The position numbers and the translations under genes are program-made. Under the pieces are notes generated by a model, which did not search any database, was not told where the DNA came from, and saw nothing but the letters and a program-made list of their open reading frames with translations. A stretch of 64,000 nt of DNA from Mesorhizobium loti R88b (GTDB taxonomy: Bacteria > Pseudomonadota > Alphaproteobacteria > Rhizobiales > Rhizobiaceae). The stretch lies in NCBI RefSeq assembly GCF_013170845.1, contig NZ_CP033367.1, positions 682,001-746,000 on the forward strand, written 5' to 3'. Shown piece after piece: positions 1 to 8,488 of this stretch. Numbering within the stretch: the first letter of the stretch is position 1; every line of letters starts with the position of its first letter.

Positions 1-1
1 C

Positions 2-118
2 AACGCCATCCGCCATGCCACCGGCGTTCTCATCACCAAGGTTCCGGCGACGCCGACACGCATTCGCGCTGGCATTCGGGAAAAAGATGGGATCCGCGAG
101 AAGGACTCACGCGCATGA
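2..118 (+). CDS. molybdenum hydroxylase (xanthine dehydrogenase family) molybdopterin-binding subunit, C-terminal end only
   Basis: Only the last 38 codons are in the window. The frame is open from base 2 to a TGA at 116-118. The tail (HATGVLITKVPATPTRI) has the pattern seen at the C-terminus of xanthine-dehydrogenase-type large subunits, where a 'G-V-x-I-x-x-x-P-x-T-P-x-R' stretch closes the protein. The stop overlaps the ATG of the next gene (ATGA), so the two are translationally coupled. A hydroxylase of this type next to a 6-hydroxynicotinate-reductase-like protein suggests oxidation of an N-heteroaromatic substrate. The family call rests on about 20 residues and is tentative. Confidence 0.5.
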   Translation, partial: NAIRHATGVLITKVPATPTRIRAGIREKDGIREKDSRA

Positions 119-1656
119 GCGAGCTTGCCGAACGTTTTGAGACCCATGACCCCGGCGAGAAGCTGGTGGCGGAGAAGATCCGCTGCGATGCCTGCCCTGT
201 CATGTGCTACATCGCTGACGGCCGCACCGGCGCCTGCGACCGCTACGGCAATTCAGGCGGCCGCATCGTGCGCATGGATCCGCTGACCATTCTCGACCAT
301 GCGGCCGAGACCGGCGTGGCAATCGTGCCTTTCGTCGCCGAAGGCGAGGCTTGGGACGGCGAACTGGTCAACACCGGGCGCCGCTTCGTCACGGCGATAG
401 GCGCGGGCACCACCTATCCCGACTACAAGCCGGCCCCCTTCATCGTCAGCCAGGAGGTCGAGGGCGTCGATCTCGTCACCGTGGTCACCGAAGGCATTTT
501 TTCGTACTGCGGCGTCAAGGTGAAGATCGACACCGACCGTCATCTCGGGCCCGAAACGGCGGTCGTCCGCTCCCAAGGCGAAGCGATCGGCCATGTTACG
601 ACCGGCGAGTATGGCTCGCAGATGCTGTCGCTGGGCGGCGTGCATCATCTGACCGGCGGCTCCAAGTCGGAAGGCCGCGCGACTTGCGACGCGCTGCTCA
701 ATCTGTGCAACCGCAAGCCAGTGGAACTGGCCATTGACGGCGGCGCCACCATCATCGTCGAAGCCGGCAAACCACCTGTCATCGACGGCAAGCAGGAGCA
801 CCGCATGCGTGTCGGCTGCGGCTCCGCCACCATCGGCATGTTCGCCACGCAATGGCGCGGGCTGGTCGACGAGGTGGTGGTGGTCGACGACCACATCACG
901 GGCGTCGTCTCCGAGCATCAGGCCGGCAAGGTTCTGGGCTGGCAGGATACCGGGATAAAAATCATCGGCCGCCGGTCAACGCCGGGCCGCTATTTCAAGG
1001 TCTCCGAGCCCGGCCTCGGCTGGGGCGGCACCTCGATTTCCGACCCATTATCGATCCTTGGCGAATGGAACGCCAAGAAGGGCGCGCGGCCAGGCCTGTC
1101 GCTGCTGATGGTTTCGACGACTGGTGAGCAATTCGCCTATTACGAACTCGACGACGAGCTGAAGCCGGTCGAGAAACCGTTTCCGGAGCGGTTGCAGAAG
1201 TCCGTCAATCTGATCGAGGATAATTGCGAGCCGGCCTTGTGCACCGTGCTGTTCATCGGCGGCGCCGGCGGCTCGCTGCGCGCCGGCGTCACCGAAAATC
1301 CGGTCAATCTCACCCGCTCGGTACAAGGCCTGAAGACCTATGTGACGGTCGGCGGCGCGCCGGTCTATGTCTGGCCTGGCGGCGGCATCACGCTGATGGT
1401 CGATGTCACACGGGTCCCTGAAGGCGCCTTCGGCTATGTCCCGACTCCCGCATTGGTAGCGCCGATCGAATTCACCTTGCGTCGCGACGACTATATCAGG
1501 CTCGGCGGTTACGAGGCTGAGATTCGAAGCGTCGATGACATCGTCGCCAAGGGTGGCGAATATCTCAATCCGCGCCGTGGCTCGGGTGCCGCGGCCCAAA
1601 ATCCGTGGCCACCGCTGGCGCAGTTACGCCGCAACGGCTCAAAAGGGGCCGGGTGA
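115..1656 (+). CDS. 6-hydroxynicotinate reductase-like iron-sulfur protein
   Basis: 513 aa. The N-terminus has a ferredoxin-like cysteine cluster, CDACPVMC followed by a fourth Cys (GACDRY) near residue 42, consistent with one [4Fe-4S] centre. The rest is glycine-rich (for example GVHHLTGGSKSEGR and FIGGAGGSLRAGVTENP) and lacks a simple Rossmann signature. The family is named after the Hnr enzyme of anaerobic nicotinate fermentation, which reduces 6-hydroxynicotinate; in aerobic rhizobia the real substrate is unproven. The start ATG overlaps the stop of the upstream hydroxylase subunit, and the stop overlaps the next start (TGATG). The four genes from here to the MarR gene overlap one another, so they form one operon. 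The name follows recalled family and neighbourhood patterns and was not confirmed by a search. Confidence 0.6.
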   Translation: MSELAERFETHDPGEKLVAEKIRCDACPVMCYIADGRTGACDRYGNSGGRIVRMDPLTILDHAAETGVAIVPFVAEGEAWDGELVNTGRRFVTAIGAGTTYPDYKPAPFIVSQEVEGVDLVTVVTEGIFSYCGVKVKIDTDRHLGPETAVVRSQGEAIGHVTTGEYGSQMLSLGGVHHLTGGSKSEGRATCDALLNLCNRKPVELAIDGGATIIVEAGKPPVIDGKQEHRMRVGCGSATIGMFATQWRGLVDEVVVVDDHITGVVSEHQAGKVLGWQDTGIKIIGRRSTPGRYFKVSEPGLGWGGTSISDPLSILGEWNAKKGARPGLSLLMVSTTGEQFAYYELDDELKPVEKPFPERLQKSVNLIEDNCEPALCTVLFIGGAGGSLRAGVTENPVNLTRSVQGLKTYVTVGGAPVYVWPGGGITLMVDVTRVPEGAFGYVPTPALVAPIEFTLRRDDYIRLGGYEAEIRSVDDIVAKGGEYLNPRRGSGAAAQNPWPPLAQLRRNGSKGAG

Positions 1657-2540
1657 TGGACGGCCCACAGGCGCATTGGCTGCAGGACGGCAAGCGGCTG
1701 CATCTGAACCACGGGCCGATCGACCTGATCGTCGAGGCCTTCGGCGAGGCGGATGAGTGTCGTGCCGCTTACGCCCAGGCCATCGCGCGCTTTCAGACGA
1801 TCCTGGTCGAGTTGGTCAAGGAGCTTCCCGAATTGCGGCTGCCGGCATTCTTCCTGGCGCCACGCACCTTTGAGGGTCCGACGGCGCGCCGCATGGAGGC
1901 AGCCGTCATGCCCCTGGCGGAATGCTTCATAACACCGATGGCCGCCGTTGCGGGATCGGTAGCCGACGAAATGCTCGCCGCATTGCTTGCCGGCCGCAAA
2001 CTCGACCGGGCCTATGTCAACAATGGTGGCGACAGCGCTCTCCATATCGGCAAGGGCCGGTCGATGGGCCTGGCGGTCGCCGGAACCGGCAACGGCATGG
2101 CCGACCGGATCACGATCCGTGCGGAAGACGGCGTTGGCGGCGTCGCCACCAGCGGTTGGCGCGGCCGCTCCTTCTCGCTTGGCATTGCCGACGCCGTCAC
2201 CGTGCTGGCGCGGACTGGCGCCGAGGCGGATGCGGCGGCGACGCTGATTGCCAACGCGGTAGACCTGCCCGGCAATCCCGCCATCAAGCGCATTCCCGCA
2301 CAGGAATTGTCGCCCGACAGCGATCTCGGCCCGCGCCTGGTGACACAAGCCGTCGGCACGCTTGCATTTGGCGAGGTGGCGCGGGCGCTGGACAATGGCC
2401 TTGCCGTCGCCGAAGATTTTCGCAGGCGCGGCCTGATTGCCGCATCGGCGCTGTTTCTCGGCGGTGAGGCCCGCATCAGTGGCTCGGTTGCACTTGCCGC
2501 GCCCAACAAGAATCCTAGGGAGGAAATTGCCCATGCCTGA
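1656..2540 (+). CDS. UPF0280 family protein (ApbE-like fold)
   Basis: 294 aa. The ATG at 1656 overlaps the upstream TGA and follows an AAAAGGGG ribosome-binding stretch. The frame is open further upstream, but that stretch lies inside the preceding gene. The N-terminal GPIDLIVEAFG and the internal NNGGDSALHIGKG motif are typical of UPF0280, a family structurally related to the FMN transferase/thiamine-biosynthesis ApbE fold. Its biochemical role is unknown. Small-residue-rich loops such as AVAGTGNGMADR may bind a nucleotide or flavin. It overlaps the next gene by 8 bp. Its constant presence beside the 6-hydroxynicotinate-reductase-like gene suggests a maturation or cofactor role for that enzyme or the hydroxylase (inference). 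Confidence 0.72.
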   Translation: MDGPQAHWLQDGKRLHLNHGPIDLIVEAFGEADECRAAYAQAIARFQTILVELVKELPELRLPAFFLAPRTFEGPTARRMEAAVMPLAECFITPMAAVAGSVADEMLAALLAGRKLDRAYVNNGGDSALHIGKGRSMGLAVAGTGNGMADRITIRAEDGVGGVATSGWRGRSFSLGIADAVTVLARTGAEADAAATLIANAVDLPGNPAIKRIPAQELSPDSDLGPRLVTQAVGTLAFGEVARALDNGLAVAEDFRRRGLIAASALFLGGEARISGSVALAAPNKNPREEIAHA

Positions 2541-3117
2541 GTTCCCGATCCGCAAGATCGCCGTGCTGAGTGAAGAGATATTTCATGAGGGCGGGCCGGT
2601 CGCGGACGTGCCGCGCCGGCGTGCCGCGGCCATGGCCGTGGTCAAGAATCCCTTCGCCGGGCGCTATGTCGAGGATCTGCAGAGCGCCATGGACGATCTG
2701 AAGCCGCTCGGCCTGCTGCTTTCCGATAAGCTCATCGCCGCACTTGGCGGTGACGTCAAACAGATCGACGGCTACGGCAAGGGCGCCATCGTCGGCATTG
2801 CAGGCGAACTGGAGCACGGTGCGCTCTGGCATGTGCCGGGTGGCTACGCCATGCGCGAACGGCTCGGCGACGCCAAGGCGATCGTGCCGTCGGCCAAGAA
2901 GGTCGGCGCCTTCGGCTCGAAGCTCGACGTGCCGCTCGGCCATATCAACGCGGCCTATGTGCGCAGCCATTTCGACGCCATGGAAGTCGGCATCAGCGAC
3001 GGCCCGCGCCCGGACGAGATTCTTTTCTGTCTGGCCATGACCTGCGGGCCGCGCATCCACAACCGCATGGGTGGTCTTGCGGCCGACGGCATCAAGGCCT
3101 GGGACGGGCTGCGGTGA
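2533..3117 (+). CDS. amino acid synthesis family protein (DUF1185)
   Basis: 194 aa. The start ATG is preceded by AGGGAGGAAATTGCC, a strong Shine-Dalgarno sequence, and overlaps the end of the UPF0280 gene. The sequence is typical of the small family Pfam calls AA_synth: RKIAVLSEEIFHEGG near the N-terminus, KNPFAGRYVEDL around residue 40, and a C-terminal DEILFCLAMTCGPRIHNRMGG. The family name is historical and no reaction is firmly established. In rhizobial genomes such proteins occur in heterocycle and amide catabolic clusters. Its stop overlaps the GTG of the MarR gene (GTGA). Confidence 0.7.
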   Translation: MPEFPIRKIAVLSEEIFHEGGPVADVPRRRAAAMAVVKNPFAGRYVEDLQSAMDDLKPLGLLLSDKLIAALGGDVKQIDGYGKGAIVGIAGELEHGALWHVPGGYAMRERLGDAKAIVPSAKKVGAFGSKLDVPLGHINAAYVRSHFDAMEVGISDGPRPDEILFCLAMTCGPRIHNRMGGLAADGIKAWDGLR

Positions 3118-3575
3118 GCGGCGAGGACAATCTGCTCAAACTGGTCGAGGCCGAAGAGCCTGAGGACCACGATTACCTCCTGCAGGAGCAGGTCGGCTTC
3201 ATCCTGCGCAAGGCGCACCAGCGCCATGTCTCGATCTTCGCCGCCCATATCGGCGATTTGACGCCACCGCAATTCGCGGCGCTGGCCAAGTTGCGCGATG
3301 TCGGTGAGACCTCGCAGAACCAGCTCGGCACGCTGATCGCCATGGATGCGGCGACGGTGAAGGGCGTCATCGACAGGCTGAAGGCGCGCGGCCTTGTCGA
3401 GCTTTCCAAGCATGAGGTCGACAAAAGGCGGCTGCTGGTCAATCTCACCGCCGAAGGCCGCGACGCCATCGAACGGCTGATCCCGCTGGCCCACGAGATC
3501 ACCAGGGAAACCCTGGCGCCGCTCTCGAGCAAGGAGATCGCCACCTTCACGAAGCTGCTGGCGAAGCTGGCATAG
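3114..3575 (+). CDS. MarR family transcriptional regulator, last gene of the operon
   Basis: 153 aa with a GTG start overlapping the previous stop. The winged-helix core runs from about residue 45 to 120: PPQFAALAKLRD, then a recognition region with MDAATVKGVIDRLKARGLVEL, and the wing DKRRLLVNLTAEGRDA. These are standard MarR features for a dimeric, ligand-responsive repressor. Because it is cotranscribed with the hydroxylase/reductase genes, it probably autoregulates this operon in response to the pathway substrate (inference). The operon promoter is outside the window. Confidence 0.85.
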   Translation: MSGEDNLLKLVEAEEPEDHDYLLQEQVGFILRKAHQRHVSIFAAHIGDLTPPQFAALAKLRDVGETSQNQLGTLIAMDAATVKGVIDRLKARGLVELSKHEVDKRRLLVNLTAEGRDAIERLIPLAHEITRETLAPLSSKEIATFTKLLAKLA

Positions 3576-3598
3576 GGATACCCGCCACCCGGTAGCAA

Positions 3599-4393
3599 TC
3601 AGGGCCGGAACACCCCTGAACACAGCGCCTGCAATTTCGAAAACACACCCTTGCCGCCCGTGATGACCTGCGTCCCGCTCTGCAGCACCGTCTTAGGATC
3701 GGGCTTCAGAATCGTGCCGCCGGCCTCCTCGATCAAAAGCATGCCGGCCAGGCAGTCCCAGGCGTTCATGTGTTCTTCCACATAGCCAAGCAGCCGGCCC
3801 GAGGCCACATAGGCCAACATCAGGGCGCCGGAGGCGTTGCGGAAGAAGACGCCGCCTTCGGCCAGGATCTTCTGGATCAGCACGGCGATATTCTCGGCCT
3901 CGGCCCGGTTCGAGAATCCGGTCCCCACCGAGCCCTCTTTCAGGCTGTTCGCCGCACTGGTCCTGATTGGCCGGCCATTGAGGAGGGCGCCGCCGCCGAG
4001 CCTTCCGTGAAACGTCTCGCCGGTCGACGGTTCATGGATGACGCCGACGACCGTCTCCCCGTCCCTTGCGCAAGCGATCACCACGCACCAGGCCGGGATG
4101 CCGCGCACGAAATTGGCGGTGCCGTCGATGGGGTCGATGACCCAGACATAGCCGGTCGCACCGGCGACCGAGGCATGCTCCTCGCCGACAATGCCGTCTT
4201 GCGGATAGTCAGCGGCGATGGCCGCGCGGATGAACAGCTCAACCTCGCGGTCGGCTTGCGAGACCAGGTCCTGATGGCCCTTGCTCTCGATGGTCAGGCT
4301 TTCCAGATCGCGGAAATATTTGAGGCCGAGCTCGCCTGCCCGCCGCGCCAGATCGATGGCAAATTGCGTGCGTGCGTCAAAATCATGGGTCAC
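3599..4393 (-). CDS. inositol monophosphatase family protein
   Basis: 264 aa, Mg-dependent phosphomonoesterase fold. The metal and catalytic motifs are present: GEEHAS around residue 70 (first metal-binding Glu), WVIDPIDGTANF around residue 84 (the DPIDGT signature) and HMNAWDCLAGMLLIEEAGG around residue 208. All key acidic residues are conserved, so it should be active. The substrate may be inositol-1-phosphate, histidinol phosphate or 3'-phosphoadenosine 5'-phosphate; the sequence does not decide. It is convergent with the MarR gene across 23 bp. Confidence 0.88.
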   Translation of the reverse strand: MTHDFDARTQFAIDLARRAGELGLKYFRDLESLTIESKGHQDLVSQADREVELFIRAAIAADYPQDGIVGEEHASVAGATGYVWVIDPIDGTANFVRGIPAWCVVIACARDGETVVGVIHEPSTGETFHGRLGGGALLNGRPIRTSAANSLKEGSVGTGFSNRAEAENIAVLIQKILAEGGVFFRNASGALMLAYVASGRLLGYVEEHMNAWDCLAGMLLIEEAGGTILKPDPKTVLQSGTQVITGGKGVFSKLQALCSGVFRP

Positions 4394-4476
4394 GGGAAAG
4401 CTCGCTCTTGCCTCTGAATGCTCCGCACTTAGCAGAGCATCGCTACCGGCAAAAGGACCCTGCTAGACACAAAACG

Positions 4477-5478
4477 TCAGGCCGCCTGCGACAGGGATTT
4501 GTGAGCGTCGGCCAGGATCTCGAAGGAGCGCACCCGGGCAGCATGATCAAAGATCTGCGCGGTGACCATCAGCTCGTCGGCACCAGTGCGACGCACGAAG
4601 GCATCGATGCCCTGCCGGACCGTTTCGGGAGAGCCGACGACGGCGCAGGACAGCGCCTGGCCGAGCATGGTCTTGGCCATCGGGTCGAGATCCCGATCAT
4701 AATTCTCGACGGGCGGCGGCAGTCGCCCCGGCCGGCCGGTGCGCAAATTGACGAAGGCCTGCTGCAGCGAGGTGAACAGCAGGCGCGCCTCGGCATCGGT
4801 CGGTGCTGCAAAGACGTTGAGGCCAAGCATGACATGCGGCTTGTCGAGTTGTTCCGAGGGCTGGAAACGTGAGCGGTAAATATCCAGTGCGTGATCGAGC
4901 TCTGCCGGCGCGAAATGCGAGGCGAAGGCGTAGGGCAGGCCGAGCATGGCGGCGAGCTGGGCGCCATAGAGGCTGGAGCCGAGAATCCAGATCGGCACGG
5001 TCTGGCCCTCGCCGGGCACGGCGCGCAAGCGCTGGCCTTCCTCGGCCGGCAGGAAATAGCCCATCAGCTCGACGACATCCTGCGGAAAGTTGTCGACGCC
5101 GGCCTCAAGGTTGCGGCGCAAGGCGCGCGCCGTGTTCATGTCGGTGCCGGGCGCCCTGCCAAGGCCGAGATCGATGCGGCCGGGAAACAAGGCAGCCAGC
5201 GTGCCGAATTGCTCGGCGATGACCAGCGGCGCATGGTTGGGCAGCATGATGCCGCCGGCGCCGACGCGAATGGTTCTGGTGCCGCCGGCGACATGGGCGA
5301 TGACCACGGATGTGGCGGCGCTCGCAATGCCCGGCATGTTGTGATGCTCGGCCAGCCAGTAGCGCTTATAGCCCAGGCGCTCGGCATGGCGGGCGAGATC
5401 GAGCGAGTTGGCCAGCGACTGCGAGGCATCGCTGCCTTCGACGATCGGCGACAGGTCGAGAACGGACAATTCAGTCAT
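4477..5478 (-). CDS. LLM class flavin-dependent oxidoreductase (MsnO8-like)
   Basis: 333 aa, luciferase-like TIM barrel. The N-terminal [19 protein letters not shown] and the [23 protein letters not shown] motif identify the single-component bacterial luciferase-like subgroup (MsnO8/YhbW type) that uses reduced FMN supplied by a reductase. The substrate is unknown. The start ATG overlaps the stop of the upstream N-acetyltransferase gene (ATGA on the minus strand), so the two form a coupled pair. Confidence 0.87.
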   Translation of the reverse strand: MTELSVLDLSPIVEGSDASQSLANSLDLARHAERLGYKRYWLAEHHNMPGIASAATSVVIAHVAGGTRTIRVGAGGIMLPNHAPLVIAEQFGTLAALFPGRIDLGLGRAPGTDMNTARALRRNLEAGVDNFPQDVVELMGYFLPAEEGQRLRAVPGEGQTVPIWILGSSLYGAQLAAMLGLPYAFASHFAPAELDHALDIYRSRFQPSEQLDKPHVMLGLNVFAAPTDAEARLLFTSLQQAFVNLRTGRPGRLPPPVENYDRDLDPMAKTMLGQALSCAVVGSPETVRQGIDAFVRRTGADELMVTAQIFDHAARVRSFEILADAHKSLSQAA

Positions 5479-6311
5479 GCGTTGGTCTCCACGATCTTCT
5501 TCTCACGCACCCGGGCCTCGAAAGCCCTGCGGTCGGGAATGATGATGCCGAGTTGGCCTTCCAGCGTGTCGGCGAGTTCGGCGGCGGTGGCTATCTCTGT
5601 CTGCTCGGTACGGCCACCAATGTGATGGACCGACAGGCGGTTGCCACGCAACGCGTAACGCCGGTCGGGCGCCGCGCGCGCCGCCACAACCGTCGTCAGG
5701 AAATGCGATATCGGGTTGGTCGACAGGAAGTAGCTGGTGACGGAATAGTCGACCTCAAATTGCGGCTGCAGATCGAAGCGGTAGAGCGAGCGCCAGTCGC
5801 CGCCGATGGCAGCCTGCAGGCGGAAATAATCGTCGGCCTCGACAAGCCGGAACGTTTCGTGCGGGGTTTTCTGTTCCGGGCCGGGGTCCAGCAACAGTGG
5901 TGCGGTCAGGGTCAGGCCGCCGAAGCCGACATCGGCAATGTGGGTCCGGCCATCAAGCTCGATGCGCAGCAGCATATGGCTGCGCGCGGTGATGGCGTCC
6001 TCGCTCTGACCCCAGAGCACACGCGCGGCGAGGCCGCTGACCTCAAAACCAAGCGCCTCCAGCGCATGCATGAAGAGGAGGTTGTGCTCGAAGCAATAGC
6101 CGCCGCGCCTGCCAAGGACGATCTTGTCCTGCAGAGCGGCAAGGTCGAGCCTAACTGGGTTGCCAAGGAACGGATCAATGTTTTCGAACGGGATTGCCTG
6201 CGGATGCAGGAAATGCAGCGCCTTCAGCGTGTCCAGCGATGCGTCCCGAGGACCGGCGTAACCGATGCGAGCGAGATAGGCGTCGAGATCGAAGGAAGGA
6301 ACGTCGCTCAT
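5475..6311 (-). CDS. arylamine N-acetyltransferase
   Basis: 278 aa, the usual length for a bacterial NAT. The Cys-His-Asp triad is visible: Cys in [10 protein letters not shown] (about residue 70), His in ARSHMLLRI (about 110) and Asp in IADVGFGG (about 125). It transfers acetyl from acetyl-CoA to aromatic amines and hydrazines. I chose the ATG at 6311 ([18 protein letters not shown]), which gives the family-length N-terminus; the frame stays open upstream but that stretch lies antisense to the permease gene. It is cotranscribed with the luciferase-like oxygenase downstream, perhaps as a detoxification pair (inference). Confidence 0.9.
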   Translation of the reverse strand: MSDVPSFDLDAYLARIGYAGPRDASLDTLKALHFLHPQAIPFENIDPFLGNPVRLDLAALQDKIVLGRRGGYCFEHNLLFMHALEALGFEVSGLAARVLWGQSEDAITARSHMLLRIELDGRTHIADVGFGGLTLTAPLLLDPGPEQKTPHETFRLVEADDYFRLQAAIGGDWRSLYRFDLQPQFEVDYSVTSYFLSTNPISHFLTTVVAARAAPDRRYALRGNRLSVHHIGGRTEQTEIATAAELADTLEGQLGIIIPDRRAFEARVREKKIVETNA

Positions 6312-6382
6312 TGGGAAGGCACCGGGCATTGATCGGCCGGATATAGGCATTCGATCCCGCCGCCGCAAACAGCGTCCACCTT

Positions 6383-7552
6383 CTAGGTGGCGGCCTTGCC
6401 GTTCTCGTTCGTCGACTCCTCCTCTGCCACGGCGGTTTGCTGCGCGGCGAGGAAATTGCCGACATGGCTCAGCCCGTCGAAATGATCGCAGAACACCTTG
6501 ATGACGACCAGTAGCGGCACCGCCATCAGGGCGCCGACGAAGCCCCACAGCCACGACCAGAAGGCGATGGCGATGAAGATCGCCACGGCATTGATCTCCA
6601 GGCGCCTGCCGACCACCATCGGCGTCACGAACTGACCTTCGACGATGTCGCACAACAGCACGAAGGCCGGCGCCAGAAGCGCGTAGGAGATGGTGTCGAA
6701 GCTGATCAAGGCCATGACCGTGACCAGCACCAGGGTCAGCAGCGCGCCGACATAGGGCAGGAAGTTGAGGAGTGCCGCGGTGACGCCCCAGACCAGCGGA
6801 TTGGGCATGCCCAGCGCCCACAGGCCAAGGCCGATGACGGTACCGAGACCGGCATTGATGATGGTGACGGTGAGCAAATAGTGCGAGATTTCACGCTCGA
6901 CATCAAAAACGACACGCAGCGCCCGCTTCTTCTCACTGAGGTTGGCGAAGGACTGGATGATCTTTTCGTAGAACATTGTGCCCGAGGCGAGCAGGAACAG
7001 TGACAGCACGAAGATGATGGTGAGGCTTGTTCCCGCTGACAGGATATTGCTGGCGGCCGACGACAGGATGCCGGACTGGGCAACCGCCACCTTCTGCACG
7101 CCGGGCTCCTGCGTGGTCTCGGTCAATTGCTCGATCTGATGCGAGACCTGCATGATCTTTTCCAGCGGACGCTGCAGTTGCGCCAAACGCTCGGTGAGCT
7201 GCTGGCCGATCGATGACGTGTTGTTGATGAGATCGATCACCGGGCCTGAGAGCAGGTAGCCGGCGCTGGCAAACATGCAGATCGAGAGCAGAACCAGAAG
7301 GGTCGCCGAGATCACTTCGGGAATGCCGCGCTTGCGCAGCAGCCGCACGATCGGCGTCAATGTCAGGGCCAGCAGGAAAGCCAGGATGACCGGCATGAAG
7401 AAGGCGCGGGCGAAATACAGCGCGTAGATGGTCATGAAAATAAAGATGCCGATGAGCAGCGAGCGCATCAGATGCGTATCGGCACGCGTCGCGACGCGCA
7501 CCTCTTCTGCCTCGGCAGCGCCTGCGCCCAAAACGGCGGGTTCGGTTTTCAT
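6383..7552 (-). CDS. AI-2E family transporter (PerM/YdiK-like membrane protein)
   Basis: 389 aa from the ATG at 7552, which follows GAGGGCGACC; an upstream in-frame ATG at 7597 would add 15 residues. It has about seven or eight membrane segments: a pair near residues 30-70, then [11 protein letters not shown], a soluble coiled region around residues 120-160, and conserved C-terminal segments including [22 protein letters not shown] and [22 protein letters not shown]. These are the hallmarks of the AI-2E/PerM family. Substrates are varied (autoinducer, Na+/H+) and cannot be inferred. The C-terminal tail is acidic and cytoplasmic. Confidence 0.85.
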   Translation of the reverse strand: MKTEPAVLGAGAAEAEEVRVATRADTHLMRSLLIGIFIFMTIYALYFARAFFMPVILAFLLALTLTPIVRLLRKRGIPEVISATLLVLLSICMFASAGYLLSGPVIDLINNTSSIGQQLTERLAQLQRPLEKIMQVSHQIEQLTETTQEPGVQKVAVAQSGILSSAASNILSAGTSLTIIFVLSLFLLASGTMFYEKIIQSFANLSEKKRALRVVFDVEREISHYLLTVTIINAGLGTVIGLGLWALGMPNPLVWGVTAALLNFLPYVGALLTLVLVTVMALISFDTISYALLAPAFVLLCDIVEGQFVTPMVVGRRLEINAVAIFIAIAFWSWLWGFVGALMAVPLLVVIKVFCDHFDGLSHVGNFLAAQQTAVAEEESTNENGKAAT

Positions 7553-7695
7553 GGTCGCCCTCAAGCCCGCGCCCCTCAGCGCGGCAATTGCCTGCATGAA
7601 ACGCAGACTGCGGGCGCGGGTTCCATGAGCCGGCTTTGAAACCAGGCCCGTATGGCGACAGGAAATCACCGGTTGGGCAGCGCTTCGATCGAAAT

Positions 7696-7712
7696 ATTAC
7701 ACGGCATGTAAT
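7696..7712. promoter_or_regulatory. palindromic operator candidate ATTACA-N5-TGTAAT
   Basis: A perfect 6-bp inverted repeat with a 5-bp spacer lies in the 276-bp gap between the AI-2E permease gene (leftward) and the CMD-fold gene (rightward). It is AT-rich in a GC-rich genome, as expected of a repressor site or promoter. A longer inverted repeat (CCCGCGCCC at 7566-7574 with GGGCGCGGG at 7612-7620) also occurs in the gap. The binding protein is unknown; the MmyB-like regulator two genes to the right is a candidate. Confidence 0.35.
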
Positions 7713-7828
7713 TGAGACCATGCCTTCGATGGCCCTAGTCGGTGAAGACTTTCGCGATCGAACACTGCCGTGGGGCATCCGCGAAGGTGGCATCCAATCA
7801 GAAACTGATCTTGGAAGAGGACGTTACA

Positions 7829-8383
7829 ATGCAGAGATTCACACTTCAGACGATCGAGTCGGCACCGGAGAAATCCAGGCCAACCCTGAAGGCGCTGGAA
7901 GAGAAATTTGGCTTCCTTCCGAACGTCATGGCGACAATGGCGAACAATCCGGTTCTTCTCAACGGGTTCGCCGGCAGCTTCGGCAGCTTTCATGGCGGCA
8001 GCCTCGATGAAATCGAAAAGCAGGTCCTGCTGCTGACGAATGCCGTCACGATCAAATGTCCCTGGACCGTTGCCGCCCATTCGACGTTCGCCATCGAAGA
8101 CGGGATCGCCGAGAGCGAGGTCATGGCGATCCGGGCCGGCAGGCTGCCCAAGGATCCCAGATACGCCGCACTTTCGGCGCTGACGAAGGCGCTGATCGAG
8201 ACCAGGGGAAACGTGAGCGACGCGGATATCGACGCGTTTACCTCGGCGGGCTATTCGAAGGCCCAGATCCTGGAGGTCGTAACCGGGATCGGCATTTCCA
8301 CCATGGCGGCAACCACCGCCAACATGGCAGGCACGCCGATCGAGGATCGCTTCCAGCCCCAACTGTGGTCCGCAGCGGCTTGA
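7829..8383 (+). CDS. carboxymuconolactone decarboxylase family (AhpD-fold) protein
   Basis: 184 aa. The ATG at 7829 has GGAAGAGG eight bases upstream; an in-frame start at 7742 lacks a good ribosome-binding site. The CMD/AhpD core is clear: KFGFLPNVMATMANNP, then NAVTIKCPWTVAAHSTFA. Peroxidase members of this fold use Cys-x-x-Cys followed by His. Here the motif reads C-P-W-T with His four residues later, so the second cysteine is Thr and classical AhpD disulfide chemistry is unlikely. The adjacent MmyB-like regulator, separated by about 105 bp on the same strand, suggests coregulation. Confidence 0.8.
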   Translation: MQRFTLQTIESAPEKSRPTLKALEEKFGFLPNVMATMANNPVLLNGFAGSFGSFHGGSLDEIEKQVLLLTNAVTIKCPWTVAAHSTFAIEDGIAESEVMAIRAGRLPKDPRYAALSALTKALIETRGNVSDADIDAFTSAGYSKAQILEVVTGIGISTMAATTANMAGTPIEDRFQPQLWSAAA

Positions 8384-8488
8384 TGAACCAATCGACGTCG
8401 CATGGATCGACTGATGCGACCCATGCGATGTCGGGCTTCATGCGCTGCCCGATCGCCACGTACGGTGCAGATGGATTGCGAGGATCCC

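Noticed and set aside
6312..6821. N-terminal extension of the arylamine N-acetyltransferase to 448 residues
   Set aside because: The additional part is an out-of-frame copy of the permease gene region; family length is about 280 residues.
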